The notes: a model not told the origin generated them from the letters alone. A stretch of 64,000 bases of DNA from Flavobacterium suncheonense GH29-5 = DSM 17707 (GCF_000430025.1 NZ_AUCZ01000009.1:62001-126000); one strand, 5' to 3'. Positions 36,801 through 46,135 are shown, counted from the first letter of the stretch. Program-made: numbers and translations.

Positions 36801-38630
36801 ATGACACGGAAACTGGTCTTTTTTGCTTTTATTTTTTTATCGCTGAACCTCACTTTTGAGGCTTCCGCGCAGGACAGTATTCAGCCATCGGCAACTAGAA
36901 GCAAAAAAGCGGCTTCTTATAAAATCAGTAAAGCGGCAGACGATTTAAAAGAGTCACTGGATGCCAATGACGAGGTGCAAATCGCCAAAAACTATGAAAA
37001 ACTAGCCGACGGATTCCTCGAAAAAGGTGACAATGCCAAAGCAGAAGAATACCTGAAAAAAGCACTGGCCACCTACACCAAACTAAAACGGACTTCTGAC
37101 CGAACAAGAGTAACCCGAAGCCTGGCCAAAGTGCAGGAGTCACAGCAAAAAGTAAGCGCCGCCATTAAAAGCTATGAAGCGGCCGGCGCAGCAGCGGAGG
37201 AACAAGAGGTGATTCAGCTTAACAGGAACGATGCCAACCGTCTGCGGAACATCAACAATCCGGCGGCGCAAACGTCATTCGTGCAATCGAACATTCAGCT
37301 TTTGGAGAAAGCCGATAAAAAAGAAGAAGTTGCCGATGCCTACGTCCAACAGGCACAAATGAACCTGCAGCAAAAAAACAAAGACGTGGCCATTCAGAGT
37401 TACGAAAAAGCGATTACCTATGTAAAAGACCAGCCGGAAGAAGTGGCCAAACTGAAAACGGAAATCGCGAAAGTATACGCCTCCGACAATCAGTTTGATA
37501 AGGCTTTGGAGATCAGTGAAAAATTGCTGGCGGATGCGAAAACCGCTAACGATTTCGACACCCAAATCAAGCAGCTGCAAACCCTGGCGACGATTTATTT
37601 TAAGAAAAACGAACCGGAAAAAGCGGTTCTGTGTTTAAAACAAGCCTATCACTTAGCGCTGCAACAAGGTGAAACCGATGAGGTAAAAAACAGTCTGCTG
37701 CAATTGCTTCAGTACTACAAAACCCACGGCAAAGACAAGGAAAGCATTGCTTTGTATGATGATTTCTTTCAGAATTTTGACAAACTCATCCGCAACGACA
37801 GTTCCTTGATTGATGAAAAAACTTTTCAGGTAACCGAGGAGAAAATCCGCCAGCTGGAAAAGGAAAAAGCCCTGAAAGATGAACTCATCGCCAAGAAAAA
37901 CACGTTTAATTATGTGCTTTTGGGTTCGCTGTTACTTTTACTGCTTTTGGTCGGACTGATTGTAAAAGCGCTGTATTCCATCAAAACCAAAAACAAGGAA
38001 ATCGCGTTGCAGTCGTTACGCCGGGAAATGAATCCGCATTTTATTTTCAACAGTCTGAACAGCGTGAACCAGTTCATTTCGCAGAACAAAGAGCTGGAAG
38101 CCAACAAATACCTGAGTTCGTATTCCCACCTGATGCGCAACATGATGGAAAATTCGAACAAGGATTTTATCAGCCTGAGCAACGAAATTGAACAACTGAA
38201 AAAATATCTGAATCTGGAACACTTACGTTTTCAGGACAAATTCGACTATCAGATTGTAGTGGACGATGCGCTGGATACCGAAACGACTTTAGTGCCGAAC
38301 ATGCTCATCCAGCCGCATCTGGAGAACGCGATCTGGCACGGCTTGCGGTATCGCGAAACCAAAGGTTTGTTATTGCTGAAATTCGAGCTGAACCGAGGAA
38401 AAGTATCGGTAATTGTAGACGATAACGGCATCGGCCTGACCGAAAGCGCCGCCCTGAAAACCCGCAACCAGAAAGTGCATCAGTCCAGAGGCGTAACCAA
38501 TACCAAAGAGCGTATTAATCTGTTGAACGAACTGTACAAAACGAATATTGGTTTTTCCATCACCGAAAAAAACAGTGGAACTACCGGAACCATTGTCACC
38601 TTAACGTTTCCTTTGCTTGATAAAGTATGA
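36801..38630 (+). CDS. TPR-containing LytS-type sensor histidine kinase
   Basis: A 609-residue membrane kinase. A signal peptide (ending near residue 25) is followed by about 300 residues of TPR repeats, a coiled coil, one membrane segment at about 372-395, and the cytosolic His_kinase/HATPase part. The phospho-acceptor is about H413 in MNPHFIFNSLN, the N box reads IQPHLENAIWHGL, and the G box VDDNGIGL. The TPR array would sit in the periplasm. The LytTR regulator follows 34 bases later. Confidence 0.93.
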   Translation: MTRKLVFFAFIFLSLNLTFEASAQDSIQPSATRSKKAASYKISKAADDLKESLDANDEVQIAKNYEKLADGFLEKGDNAKAEEYLKKALATYTKLKRTSDRTRVTRSLAKVQESQQKVSAAIKSYEAAGAAAEEQEVIQLNRNDANRLRNINNPAAQTSFVQSNIQLLEKADKKEEVADAYVQQAQMNLQQKNKDVAIQSYEKAITYVKDQPEEVAKLKTEIAKVYASDNQFDKALEISEKLLADAKTANDFDTQIKQLQTLATIYFKKNEPEKAVLCLKQAYHLALQQGETDEVKNSLLQLLQYYKTHGKDKESIALYDDFFQNFDKLIRNDSSLIDEKTFQVTEEKIRQLEKEKALKDELIAKKNTFNYVLLGSLLLLLLLVGLIVKALYSIKTKNKEIALQSLRREMNPHFIFNSLNSVNQFISQNKELEANKYLSSYSHLMRNMMENSNKDFISLSNEIEQLKKYLNLEHLRFQDKFDYQIVVDDALDTETTLVPNMLIQPHLENAIWHGLRYRETKGLLLLKFELNRGKVSVIVDDNGIGLTESAALKTRNQKVHQSRGVTNTKERINLLNELYKTNIGFSITEKNSGTTGTIVTLTFPLLDKV

Positions 38631-38663
38631 TGTAAACCGAACAGGTTTCTAAAAACGAATAAA

Positions 38664-39410
38664 ATGACCATTCAGAAAATAAGAGCCGTAATTGTAGAAG
38701 ACGAAGCCGCCGCGCGCGAAGTGCTCAGAAACTATCTGGGGAAATACTGTCCGCAGGTGGAAGTAATAGGCGAAGCGCAAAACATTAAGGAAGCCGTGCC
38801 GCTATTGCACGACCTGACACCACAATTGGTGTTTCTGGATGTGGAAATGCCCTTCGGAAACGCGTTTGATGTGTTAGAAGCTTGTAAAAACTTACAGTTT
38901 GAAACGATTTTTGTGACTGCTTTTTCGGAATATTCATTGAAAGCCCTCAACCAAAGCGCGGCCTATTATCTGCTGAAACCGATTAGTATTGAGGAATTGA
39001 TTGTAGCGGTCAACAAAGTACAGCAGCATATTCTGAATAATGAAATTTTCAACCGCAATAAAATCATCGTAGAGAATTTCCGCGAAACACAACCCGAGAA
39101 AAAACAGGTCATTTTACCGACCTTGGAAGGTTTTGAAGTGGTGAAAATGGAAGACATCGTCCGCTTGCGGGGCAACGGGAACTTTACAGATTTGCACTTG
39201 GCCGATGGCAGTAAAAAAATGGTCTGTCGTTTCCTGAAGCATTTTTCGGAGATACTGCCGTTCCCGTTTCTGCGGGTGCACAAGTCGCACATCATCAACA
39301 TCAACTTTGTGAAATCGTACAACAAAGGCGGTTATATCATGCTGAACGACGGTGCCGAAATTGAAATTTCGCCAACGTATAAAGAAGAGTTTTTGCGGAA
39401 CTTCAAATAA
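38664..39410 (+). CDS. LytTR-family response regulator
   Basis: A 248-residue regulator. The receiver domain (about 5-125) has the acidic pair EDEAAA and the phospho-acceptor D59 in LVFLDVEMP, with a conserved Lys in YYLLKPIS. The LytTR DNA-binding domain follows at about 145-245 (VRLRGNGNFTDLHLADG, FLRVHKSHIININFVKSY). It is the partner of the adjacent LytS-type kinase. A likely target is the divergent toroid/VWA operon, an inference from position. Confidence 0.94.
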   Translation: MTIQKIRAVIVEDEAAAREVLRNYLGKYCPQVEVIGEAQNIKEAVPLLHDLTPQLVFLDVEMPFGNAFDVLEACKNLQFETIFVTAFSEYSLKALNQSAAYYLLKPISIEELIVAVNKVQQHILNNEIFNRNKIIVENFRETQPEKKQVILPTLEGFEVVKMEDIVRLRGNGNFTDLHLADGSKKMVCRFLKHFSEILPFPFLRVHKSHIININFVKSYNKGGYIMLNDGAEIEISPTYKEEFLRNFK

Positions 39411-39532
39411 ACATATCGCGAAAAGGTACACGGAAAACACGGATTTACAGATTTAAACGGATTAAATATTCCGGAAAGGTAAAAACTTTGTGTCCCTAGC
39501 ACTTTCTTTGTAAGCTTTGGGGTTAATAAAAG
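39411..39532. repeat. Degenerate flavobacterial intergenic repeat
   Basis: Between two convergent genes the sequence contains related short units such as CACGGATTTACAGATTTA and AAACGGATTAAA. A similar degenerate pattern appears at 55165-55245. No gene or terminator was recognised in this stretch. Confidence 0.4.
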
Positions 39533-41497
39533 CTAAAAATCAAACTCATCCGGATCAAAACGCAGTGAATCCGCAGCGGTGGAATCCACCAAGGTTTTGA
39601 GTTTTAAAAACGAACGCGCCCTGCCCGAAATGTATACCGGAACGGATTGTCCTGTTGTGTCCTGTTCGGTAATCAAAGCGCGGCGCAGCATCAGGTTTTT
39701 GATAAAGCGTTGGTTTTTTACGGCATACGGTTTCTGATTGCCCTGATCGTCAAACTGCCACATGAATTTTTTCGGTTTCGGAACAATCGAGGCCAGGTAC
39801 AAACATTCGGTTAAAGTTAAATCACTTGGTCTTTTCTGGAAATAAAACTGCGAAGCTTCCCCAATGCCGTACACGTTCGGTCCCCATTCAATCACGTTAA
39901 AATACACTTCCAGCATGCGGGATTTGGAGGCGATGCGGTTGTTTTCCAGAATATACACCAACAGGATTTCTTCGAGTTTCCGCGAAAGCGTTTTTTCCCG
40001 TGTTAAGAACACGTTTTTCACCAACTGCATGCTGATGGTACTTGCGCCTCGGGCAAATTTTCTGGTTCGGATGTTCTTTACAATCGACTGTTTAAACGCT
40101 TCGTTGATGAACCCGCGATGGTGAAAAAATGACGGATCTTCGCTGGTGAGCACTGCTTTTTCCAGATAAGGCGAAATCTGGTCCAGCGGCGTGTAATTCG
40201 GATTGGCGGCTCCCACTAAAATCGGGCGTTGTTCCACACCGTTTTCGATGGCACGGTAGGTGAATTCGCCGTTCAGTTTGGCCAGATTGGCGGCGCCGTA
40301 TTTGGTAATGCGCAAGTTTTCTTTGTTGAGTTTGCTGTCAAAAATCAGGTCGTCCGGTTTGTTTTTGTTGTATGCGAAATCGAGCTGATAGTCAAAATTC
40401 CCTTCGGTTTCCATACCTTCAAAATTGGTGAACAGGCCTTTGGGCAGGGAAGTGATAAAATCCTGTGCGTTCATCTTCGGAATCGCGACTTTCAGCCTGT
40501 AAATTGTGTCTTCTTCGGTATTGTATTCCGCAAACGGTTTCACTTTGATGTGATTCAGTTGAGCGGAGGACGTGCTGTCAATCGAAATGAAATCACGACC
40601 TAACAAGAACCGGTAATCAAACCGGGCGTTCGCAATAACCACGTCTTTTTTGGCAATTTTCGGATGGTTGAGCGTAAAATTTTCGATGGAGGTAAACCCG
40701 TCGATGTGCAGTTCGCCGCTTTCCATTTCCAGTTTGTCCAGTTTGATGTGGATGTTGTCAAAGCTCGATTTCAAACCGAAACGTTCGTCGATATATGGCA
40801 CTTGAATTTTGGTCGTGTCGCCACTGAAGAATTTCAGATCGGCTTTTTTGGCTCGCGGATCGGCAAAACCGCTAATCTTCCAGTGTTGGACCAAAGTGTT
40901 CGTTTTCACCTGAATTTCAGATTGCAACTGATGGTTTTCCAGTCGCAAATCGTTTAGGTGGAGCACTACTTTCCGGCCCATGTCATCCATACGTAAAGAC
41001 AAATTATCCAGTTGCATTTCCGAAGGCACCAGATTTAAAACCTTGTTTAACAGGCGATAGGCGAGTTTGGCGTAATGGCGTTTTTCAGTTGCTTTTTCTT
41101 CGTTGTCGCGTTTGAGGAAAGCGTCAAAATTGCGGCCGTTTTTGTTTTTGACCAATTGGATGAATCCGTGGTTCATTTCGAGGTTTTTCAGCTGCAAATC
41201 GCCGGTAAACAGTTCGAAAAGGCTGTAACTCGTTTTGATTTTCCGAACGGCTAAAAGCGTATCGGCGTTTTTCGGAACCAGAATCAGGTTGTGGAGTTCC
41301 ACTTCGGAAAGACCGTTAAAATTGGCCTGTTTTACGGAAAACTGGCAATTATACTCTTGTTCAAATTTCGTTTCGGCTTTGCGGAGGACTTGTTGCAGCA
41401 GGCTGTCCCGAAAAAAGTACAGGCCGCCCAAAAGCAGTGCTAAGAGCGCGGCTACAATCTTCAGAAACAGGAAAAACTTTTGCTTTTTGGTTCTCAT
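39533..41497 (-). CDS. AsmA-like N-terminal region fused to a GT51 peptidoglycan glycosyltransferase
   Basis: A 654-residue protein with one N-terminal membrane segment (about 8-27), a 370-residue extracytoplasmic part that looks like AsmA (SLFELFTGDLQLKNLEMNHG, then GRNFDAF), and a glycosyltransferase 51 domain from about 430. GT51 motifs are intact: SEDPSFFHHRG (catalytic E453), RGASTISMQLVKN, RKLEE and WGPNVYGIGEASQFYF. No transpeptidase domain follows, so it is monofunctional and polymerises glycan strands. The stop is close to the following HEMVH gene. Confidence 0.88.
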   Translation of the reverse strand: MRTKKQKFFLFLKIVAALLALLLGGLYFFRDSLLQQVLRKAETKFEQEYNCQFSVKQANFNGLSEVELHNLILVPKNADTLLAVRKIKTSYSLFELFTGDLQLKNLEMNHGFIQLVKNKNGRNFDAFLKRDNEEKATEKRHYAKLAYRLLNKVLNLVPSEMQLDNLSLRMDDMGRKVVLHLNDLRLENHQLQSEIQVKTNTLVQHWKISGFADPRAKKADLKFFSGDTTKIQVPYIDERFGLKSSFDNIHIKLDKLEMESGELHIDGFTSIENFTLNHPKIAKKDVVIANARFDYRFLLGRDFISIDSTSSAQLNHIKVKPFAEYNTEEDTIYRLKVAIPKMNAQDFITSLPKGLFTNFEGMETEGNFDYQLDFAYNKNKPDDLIFDSKLNKENLRITKYGAANLAKLNGEFTYRAIENGVEQRPILVGAANPNYTPLDQISPYLEKAVLTSEDPSFFHHRGFINEAFKQSIVKNIRTRKFARGASTISMQLVKNVFLTREKTLSRKLEEILLVYILENNRIASKSRMLEVYFNVIEWGPNVYGIGEASQFYFQKRPSDLTLTECLYLASIVPKPKKFMWQFDDQGNQKPYAVKNQRFIKNLMLRRALITEQDTTGQSVPVYISGRARSFLKLKTLVDSTAADSLRFDPDEFDF

Positions 41498-41519
41498 GCC
41501 GATCGAGAATGTTGTGTGT

Positions 41520-42032
41520 TTAGGAAAGCGAAGCTACTAAATTTTCCACTTCCAGCTTCTGATTCGCGTATTTTTGTTGCAGTTCGGAACCTTCTCCCAT
41601 GCGTTTGTAGTACTCAAAAGCCTTGTCGGCAAAGAATTTTTTGTGGAAATCGGAACATTCCGGAATCTTCGGAAAAATTTTGTGAAACAACATTTCGTAA
41701 TACGCCTGCCATTCCCGTTCGTTTTTGTCCAATACCTGATTTGCTGCCGATTTCTGAATGACATGCACCATTTCGTGGGCAATCAGGTTCAGAATCAGGT
41801 CCAACGGAAATTCAAAAGCGTTTTCAGGCAAGCGGATGATTTGCGGTTCGCCGAAAGCACCTTCGGTAGTCATCAGGATGAAATCCGGGCGGGCGGCTTC
41901 CCGGTATTCAAAACCTTTGAAATTGGGTTGTTCCAAACCGAATTGCTGAATCAGAAATTCACCTGCCTGAGCCGTTTCGCCCAATTCGTGAAAGCGGTTG
42001 ATAATCTGCAGGATTTCGGGTATGGATTTCAT
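41520..42032 (-). CDS. Putative zinc metallopeptidase (HEMVH)
   Basis: A 170-residue protein without a signal peptide. The middle contains HEMVH in LIAHEMVHVIQKSAAN, followed by ReWQAYYEMLF with a Glu about 20 residues later that could be the third zinc ligand. The small size and lack of transport signal suggest a cytosolic gluzincin-like protein. No family was recognised. It lies between the GldH-like and GT51 genes on the same strand, about 12 bases after the former. Confidence 0.7.
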   Translation of the reverse strand: MKSIPEILQIINRFHELGETAQAGEFLIQQFGLEQPNFKGFEYREAARPDFILMTTEGAFGEPQIIRLPENAFEFPLDLILNLIAHEMVHVIQKSAANQVLDKNEREWQAYYEMLFHKIFPKIPECSDFHKKFFADKAFEYYKRMGEGSELQQKYANQKLEVENLVASLS

Positions 42033-42043
42033 GATTTCCTAAA

Positions 42044-42508
42044 TTACGGAACAATTTTTACGTTAAGACCAAGCGCCAGCACATTAGGAAGGTACGGTTT
42101 TTTAAAGGCTTGGGAAACGGTAAGTTGATACGTTCCTTTGGCCAGTTTCACATTTTGCTGCAGCGGAACGATTAGGTCGCACATGTCGCCGGTGCAATCC
42201 GCCAGTTGTTTTCCGGAAGCATCTTTAATAATCAGTTCGAACGGAATTGGCGCGACAGTACCGTCTGGCCCTGTAAGTGTGATGTTCAGCGGCACTTTTT
42301 CATACTGATAATCGTAGATGTGGCTGAACTGTAATTCGAGATTGTACGTTTTGGAATCGTCTTCAATGGTAAATTCAAAGGTTTTTACCTCGTCGGATTG
42401 CCAACGGTTGCTTTCAAAGTTGCGGTCGAGTTTGCTGTATACCGAATTTTTGTCACAGGAAACCAGCAGCAAAACGAAGAAAAAAAAGCAAAGCAATTTA
42501 GTTTTCAT
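42044..42508 (-). CDS. GldH-like lipoprotein (tentative)
   Basis: A 154-residue lipoprotein. ATG at 42508 starts a signal peptide ending LLLVSC; an in-frame start 24 bases upstream would overlap radA. The mature part has an EF-rich beta-sandwich look with FEFTIEDDSKTYNLELQFSH and VPLNITLTGPDG, resembling the gliding-motility lipoprotein GldH. The match is weak and rests on pattern only. Confidence 0.6.
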   Translation of the reverse strand: MKTKLLCFFFFVLLLVSCDKNSVYSKLDRNFESNRWQSDEVKTFEFTIEDDSKTYNLELQFSHIYDYQYEKVPLNITLTGPDGTVAPIPFELIIKDASGKQLADCTGDMCDLIVPLQQNVKLAKGTYQLTVSQAFKKPYLPNVLALGLNVKIVP

Positions 42509-42524
42509 GAGTATTTTTTTAAGG

Positions 42525-43886
42525 TTATCCAAACAACTGTTCCACTACGTCTTCAATCTTCGCGACCATTTTAATGTCAATCAGAGTATTTTTCAGGGCA
42601 ATTTTGTTGTATTTGGACACGAAAATGGTCGAAAAGCCTAATTTTTCGGCTTCCTGTATGCGCTGTTCCACCCGGTTTACCGGACGGATTTCTCCTGAAA
42701 GGCCAACTTCACCCGCAAAACAAACATCTTTGCCTACCGGAATGTCTTCATTTGAAGATAAAATCGCGGCTACTACCGCCAAATCAATAGCAGGATCGTC
42801 TACGGAAATGCCTCCGGTTACGTTCAGAAACACGTCTTTAGCCCCTAATCGGAAACCGGCTCTTTTTTCCAACACCGCTAAAATCATGTTGAGACGTTTG
42901 GCGTTGTAACCGGTAGTACTGCGTTGCGGCGTACCGTAAACCGCGGTGGAAACCAAAGCCTGAATTTCAATCATTAAAGGGCGCATACCTTCTAACGTGG
43001 TGGCGATGGCGGTACCGGACAGCTCTTCGTCTTTATGGGAAATCAGAATTTCGGACGGATTGGCCACTTCGCGCAAACCGGAGCCCTGCATTTCGTAAAT
43101 TCCCAATTCGGCGGTGGAACCAAAGCGGTTTTTCAGCGAACGCAGGATGCGGTAAATGTGGTTGCGGTCGCCTTCAAACTGCAACACGGTGTCGACCATG
43201 TGCTCCAGGATTTTCGGCCCGGCGATGTTCCCGTCTTTGGTAATGTGGCCGATTAAAATCACCGGAACATTGGTTTCTTTGGCGAACTTGATCAGCTCTG
43301 CGGTACATTCCCGGATTTGCGAAATGCTTCCCGCCGACGATTCAATGTAATCTGTATGCAAAGTCTGAATCGAATCGATAATCACGATTTCCGGCTGGAT
43401 TTCTTCAATCTGACGGAAAATGTTCTGGGTTTTGGTTTCGGTTAAAATATAACAATTGTCGGTGTCGGCTTCAATCCGTTCCGCCCGCATTTTGATTTGC
43501 TTCTGGCTTTCTTCCCCTGAAACATAAAGCGTTTTGTAAGGCAGTTTCAAAGAAATCTGCAGCAAAAGCGTACTTTTTCCGATGCCCGGTTCGCCGCCCA
43601 AAAGCGTTAAAGAGCCCGGCACCAATCCGCCGCCCAAAACCCGGTTGAGCTCCCCGTCGGTGGTGTCCATCCGGATTTCTTCGGCAGAATCGATTTCTTT
43701 TATTTTCAGAGGTTTCGCTGCTTTTTTTACCGGTGATGTTTCGGTTTTCCAGGCAACTTTTTCCTCTTTCTGGATGATTTCTTCAACAATAGTATTCCAT
43801 TCTTTGCAGGCGGTGCATTGTCCCTGCCATTTGGCAAACTGGGTGCCGCAGCTCTGGCAAAAAAAGGAGGTTTTAATTTTGGCCAT
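42525..43886 (-). CDS. radA: DNA repair protein RadA/Sms
   Basis: A RecA-like branch-migration protein for recombinational repair. The 453-residue protein has the N-terminal zinc finger (CQSC and CTAC), the Walker A LGGEPGIGKSTLLLQ, the RadA signature KNRFGS and a C-terminal Lon-like domain with GGISVDDPAIDLAVVAA. The start lies one base after the upstream esterase-like gene stop, so they are cotranscribed. Confidence 0.96.
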   Translation of the reverse strand: MAKIKTSFFCQSCGTQFAKWQGQCTACKEWNTIVEEIIQKEEKVAWKTETSPVKKAAKPLKIKEIDSAEEIRMDTTDGELNRVLGGGLVPGSLTLLGGEPGIGKSTLLLQISLKLPYKTLYVSGEESQKQIKMRAERIEADTDNCYILTETKTQNIFRQIEEIQPEIVIIDSIQTLHTDYIESSAGSISQIRECTAELIKFAKETNVPVILIGHITKDGNIAGPKILEHMVDTVLQFEGDRNHIYRILRSLKNRFGSTAELGIYEMQGSGLREVANPSEILISHKDEELSGTAIATTLEGMRPLMIEIQALVSTAVYGTPQRSTTGYNAKRLNMILAVLEKRAGFRLGAKDVFLNVTGGISVDDPAIDLAVVAAILSSNEDIPVGKDVCFAGEVGLSGEIRPVNRVEQRIQEAEKLGFSTIFVSKYNKIALKNTLIDIKMVAKIEDVVEQLFG

Positions 43887-43887
43887 T

Positions 43888-45126
43888 TTATTGTTTTGGT
43901 TCTTCGGCTGGAGTTTCAGTCGGTGTTTCCACAGGTTCTTCCACTACTTCCTCCTGATTTTTGTTTTTCTTGTCTTTGCCTTTTTTCAGTTGACCTTTGA
44001 TGGCATCGGCGCGTTCCAGCATCATGTCTTTGGTTAAGTCGCGGATTTCGGTAAGACCGAAGGCGGCCATAAAGGCTCTTTGGGCTTTGGCAGGTTCGCC
44101 GGTGTTGTCATAAAACATGGCTTTGTGATACTCGCTCAGCATGGTTTTCGGATAGTGTTTTTTAGCTAAATCCGATAAAGGCATGAAATCTTCGTAGTTT
44201 TTGTTTTTCATGATGGCGGCTTCAATCGCTTTGAAATCGCTCAGGCGGATTTTCGGCATAAATCCTAATTTTTTCTCAATCGCCGTGTATTTGTCGACTA
44301 AATATTGGGTGTGGCCTTTGTCCATCTTGGCCAGTTTTTCCTGAAATTCGTTCATTGAAATCGGCTGGTATCCGTCGAAAATGGCGAAAATAGCGTTGTT
44401 GATGGCATTCGGCACCAAAGAATAATGCGAAGTGTTTTTAAAATCGTCGAAACCGGTTTTAACAAAGTCGGATTGTACGGTTTTCAGGTTTTCCTCCATG
44501 ACTTTGATGCGTTCGCGGTCTTTTTTCAAATCCCCGTCGGCCGTGGCAAGATAGAAGAAAATCGGTTTTTTCATGATTTTCAAACGCTCCGGGATACGGG
44601 TTTCCATTTCTTCCGCCAAATCCGGACTCAGACACAGATACGCATTGAATACCGGGTTATCTTTATACAGATAAGCGTTTAAGAATCCGGCCGTCATGTC
44701 GTGTCCTACAATCAGACGATAAGGCGCTACCCGGAAACTTTTTTCGATATAAGGGATCAGTTCAATTCCTAAGAATTCGAAAAACTTGGCGCCTTCGCCG
44801 GTAGGTAATCCGTTTTCGTCAAACTGGGAGTCGTATTCGCGTTCGTTGGCTTTGTTCTGGTTGATCCCGACGAGAATCACTTCGGGCAAATCATCCCAAT
44901 AAGCACCGTATTTCATGGTTCCCATAACAGGATCCAGCAGGTAATCGCTGTCTAAAACTACAAATAAAGGATATTTTTTGTCTTTGTTGGCTTCGTAATT
45001 GGGAGGCAATACGATGGTAACGTCGCGCGGACCGCCCAGTTTTTGGGATTCGAAAGGCTGATCGATGCGCTGTGCAAACACGGAACTTGCCATAAAGGCC
45101 AACAATAGCAATACTTTAGATTTCAT
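43888..45126 (-). CDS. Exported esterase-fold protein with Asp at the nucleophile position
   Basis: A 412-residue exported protein with signal peptide (ending AQ at 19) and an esterase D/Fes-type alpha/beta-hydrolase domain: YPLFVVLDSDYLLDP, ELIPYIEKSFRVAPYRLIVG, and a C-terminal His in SHYSLVP. The nucleophile elbow reads GHDMTAG, so Ser is replaced by Asp (D143). The last 35 residues are a low-complexity Lys/Glu/Pro tail. Either an inactive member or an Asp-nucleophile hydrolase; the sequence does not tell which. Confidence 0.8.
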   Translation of the reverse strand: MKSKVLLLLAFMASSVFAQRIDQPFESQKLGGPRDVTIVLPPNYEANKDKKYPLFVVLDSDYLLDPVMGTMKYGAYWDDLPEVILVGINQNKANEREYDSQFDENGLPTGEGAKFFEFLGIELIPYIEKSFRVAPYRLIVGHDMTAGFLNAYLYKDNPVFNAYLCLSPDLAEEMETRIPERLKIMKKPIFFYLATADGDLKKDRERIKVMEENLKTVQSDFVKTGFDDFKNTSHYSLVPNAINNAIFAIFDGYQPISMNEFQEKLAKMDKGHTQYLVDKYTAIEKKLGFMPKIRLSDFKAIEAAIMKNKNYEDFMPLSDLAKKHYPKTMLSEYHKAMFYDNTGEPAKAQRAFMAAFGLTEIRDLTKDMMLERADAIKGQLKKGKDKKNKNQEEVVEEPVETPTETPAEEPKQ

Positions 45127-45141
45127 AATTTACGTCGTTAA

Positions 45142-45161
45142 GCTGTTGAAAATAGAACAGC
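45142..45161 (-). other. Short hairpin between flippase and esterase-like genes
   Basis: GCTGTT and AACAGC form a 6-bp stem with an 8-base loop on the leftward transcript. Only a weak T-run follows, so it is probably a processing or pause hairpin. Confidence 0.3.
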
Positions 45162-45172
45162 AATATAGCAAA

Positions 45173-46135
45173 TTATTTTTTCCGTTGTAATATTGGCAAA
45201 AGTAAAAAGGAAAGCCCGCCTAAAAGCACCACCAAAGCGGTTTGTGAGGTCCATAAAATCCATCCGAAAGCGGTTCCTGCGGTTTCCGGGATGTTGTAAA
45301 GCACCAGAATCTGGGCAATCATCAGCGGAAAAGCGCCAAAGCCGCCATTGGTAAACGTAACCGCCAAACTTCCCACGACAAAAGCCGTTACGATGGTTCC
45401 GAATCCGATACTGCTGGTTTCCGGTAGGGCAAAAATCGCGGAGTAAAACGTCAGAACATACGAAATCCAGATGACCGCTGTATAGCTTAAAAACGGAACG
45501 CGGTTGGGCATTTTGAAGGTGCTGAACAAACCTTCCGCCAAACCGGCAATTTTCTCTTTGATAAACAGAACCGGTTTCCAACTGGAGTAGATGAAGAGTA
45601 AAACGGCGGTTACAAACCCGAAACCTCCGACAATACTTAAATACATCAGTTTCTGCACCGGTATTTTTTCGGAAATGAAGGCATACAACTGATCAAACTG
45701 TAACAACAAGGCCGTCAGTATGAAGGTGATGAGAATAAAAAGGTCGATAACCCTCTCGGCAATAATGGTGCCGAAAGCCTTGTCGAACGGTATGTCGTTG
45801 TATTTTTTAAGTACCAGGGCACGGGAAACTTCTCCGGAACGCGGGACGGTGTAATTCATCAGGTAGCCGATGTTAACGGCGGAAAAGTTGGTTTTAAAAT
45901 CGGAAAGATAGCCCATGTGTTCCAGGCTGTACCGCCAACGATAGCCACGGGCCGCTAAACTGATAACCGAAAAAACGGAGGAAATGACAATGTAGCCGTA
46001 TTCCGCATTGCGAAAATAGCCTTTCATTTCTTCGAGCTGTTCCGGCGTAAAACGGCTGTAGGTGTAAAAAACCAAAAAGACCCCCAAAAGAAGTGGGAGT
46101 CCTATGCTCAGTATTTTTTTTAGTTTTTCGTTCAA
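45173..46135 (-). CDS. Flippase-like membrane protein (UPF0104/LPG synthase TM domain)
   Basis: A 320-residue polytopic protein with eight or so membrane segments and the family landmarks: the NYTVPRSGEVSRALVLKKY motif near 100 and FTNGGFGAFPLMIAQ near 265. Members are flippase-like or transfer lipids. The best start is TTG at 46135, one base after the panD stop; a longer frame overlaps panD and looks random. Translation is probably coupled to panD. Confidence 0.85.
   Translation of the reverse strand: MNEKLKKILSIGLPLLLGVFLVFYTYSRFTPEQLEEMKGYFRNAEYGYIVISSVFSVISLAARGYRWRYSLEHMGYLSDFKTNFSAVNIGYLMNYTVPRSGEVSRALVLKKYNDIPFDKAFGTIIAERVIDLFILITFILTALLLQFDQLYAFISEKIPVQKLMYLSIVGGFGFVTAVLLFIYSSWKPVLFIKEKIAGLAEGLFSTFKMPNRVPFLSYTAVIWISYVLTFYSAIFALPETSSIGFGTIVTAFVVGSLAVTFTNGGFGAFPLMIAQILVLYNIPETAGTAFGWILWTSQTALVVLLGGLSFLLLPILQRKK

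Noticed and set aside
45138..45581. A minus-strand open frame in another frame of the flippase gene
   Set aside because: The flippase frame has membrane segments and the family motif; the other frame is random.
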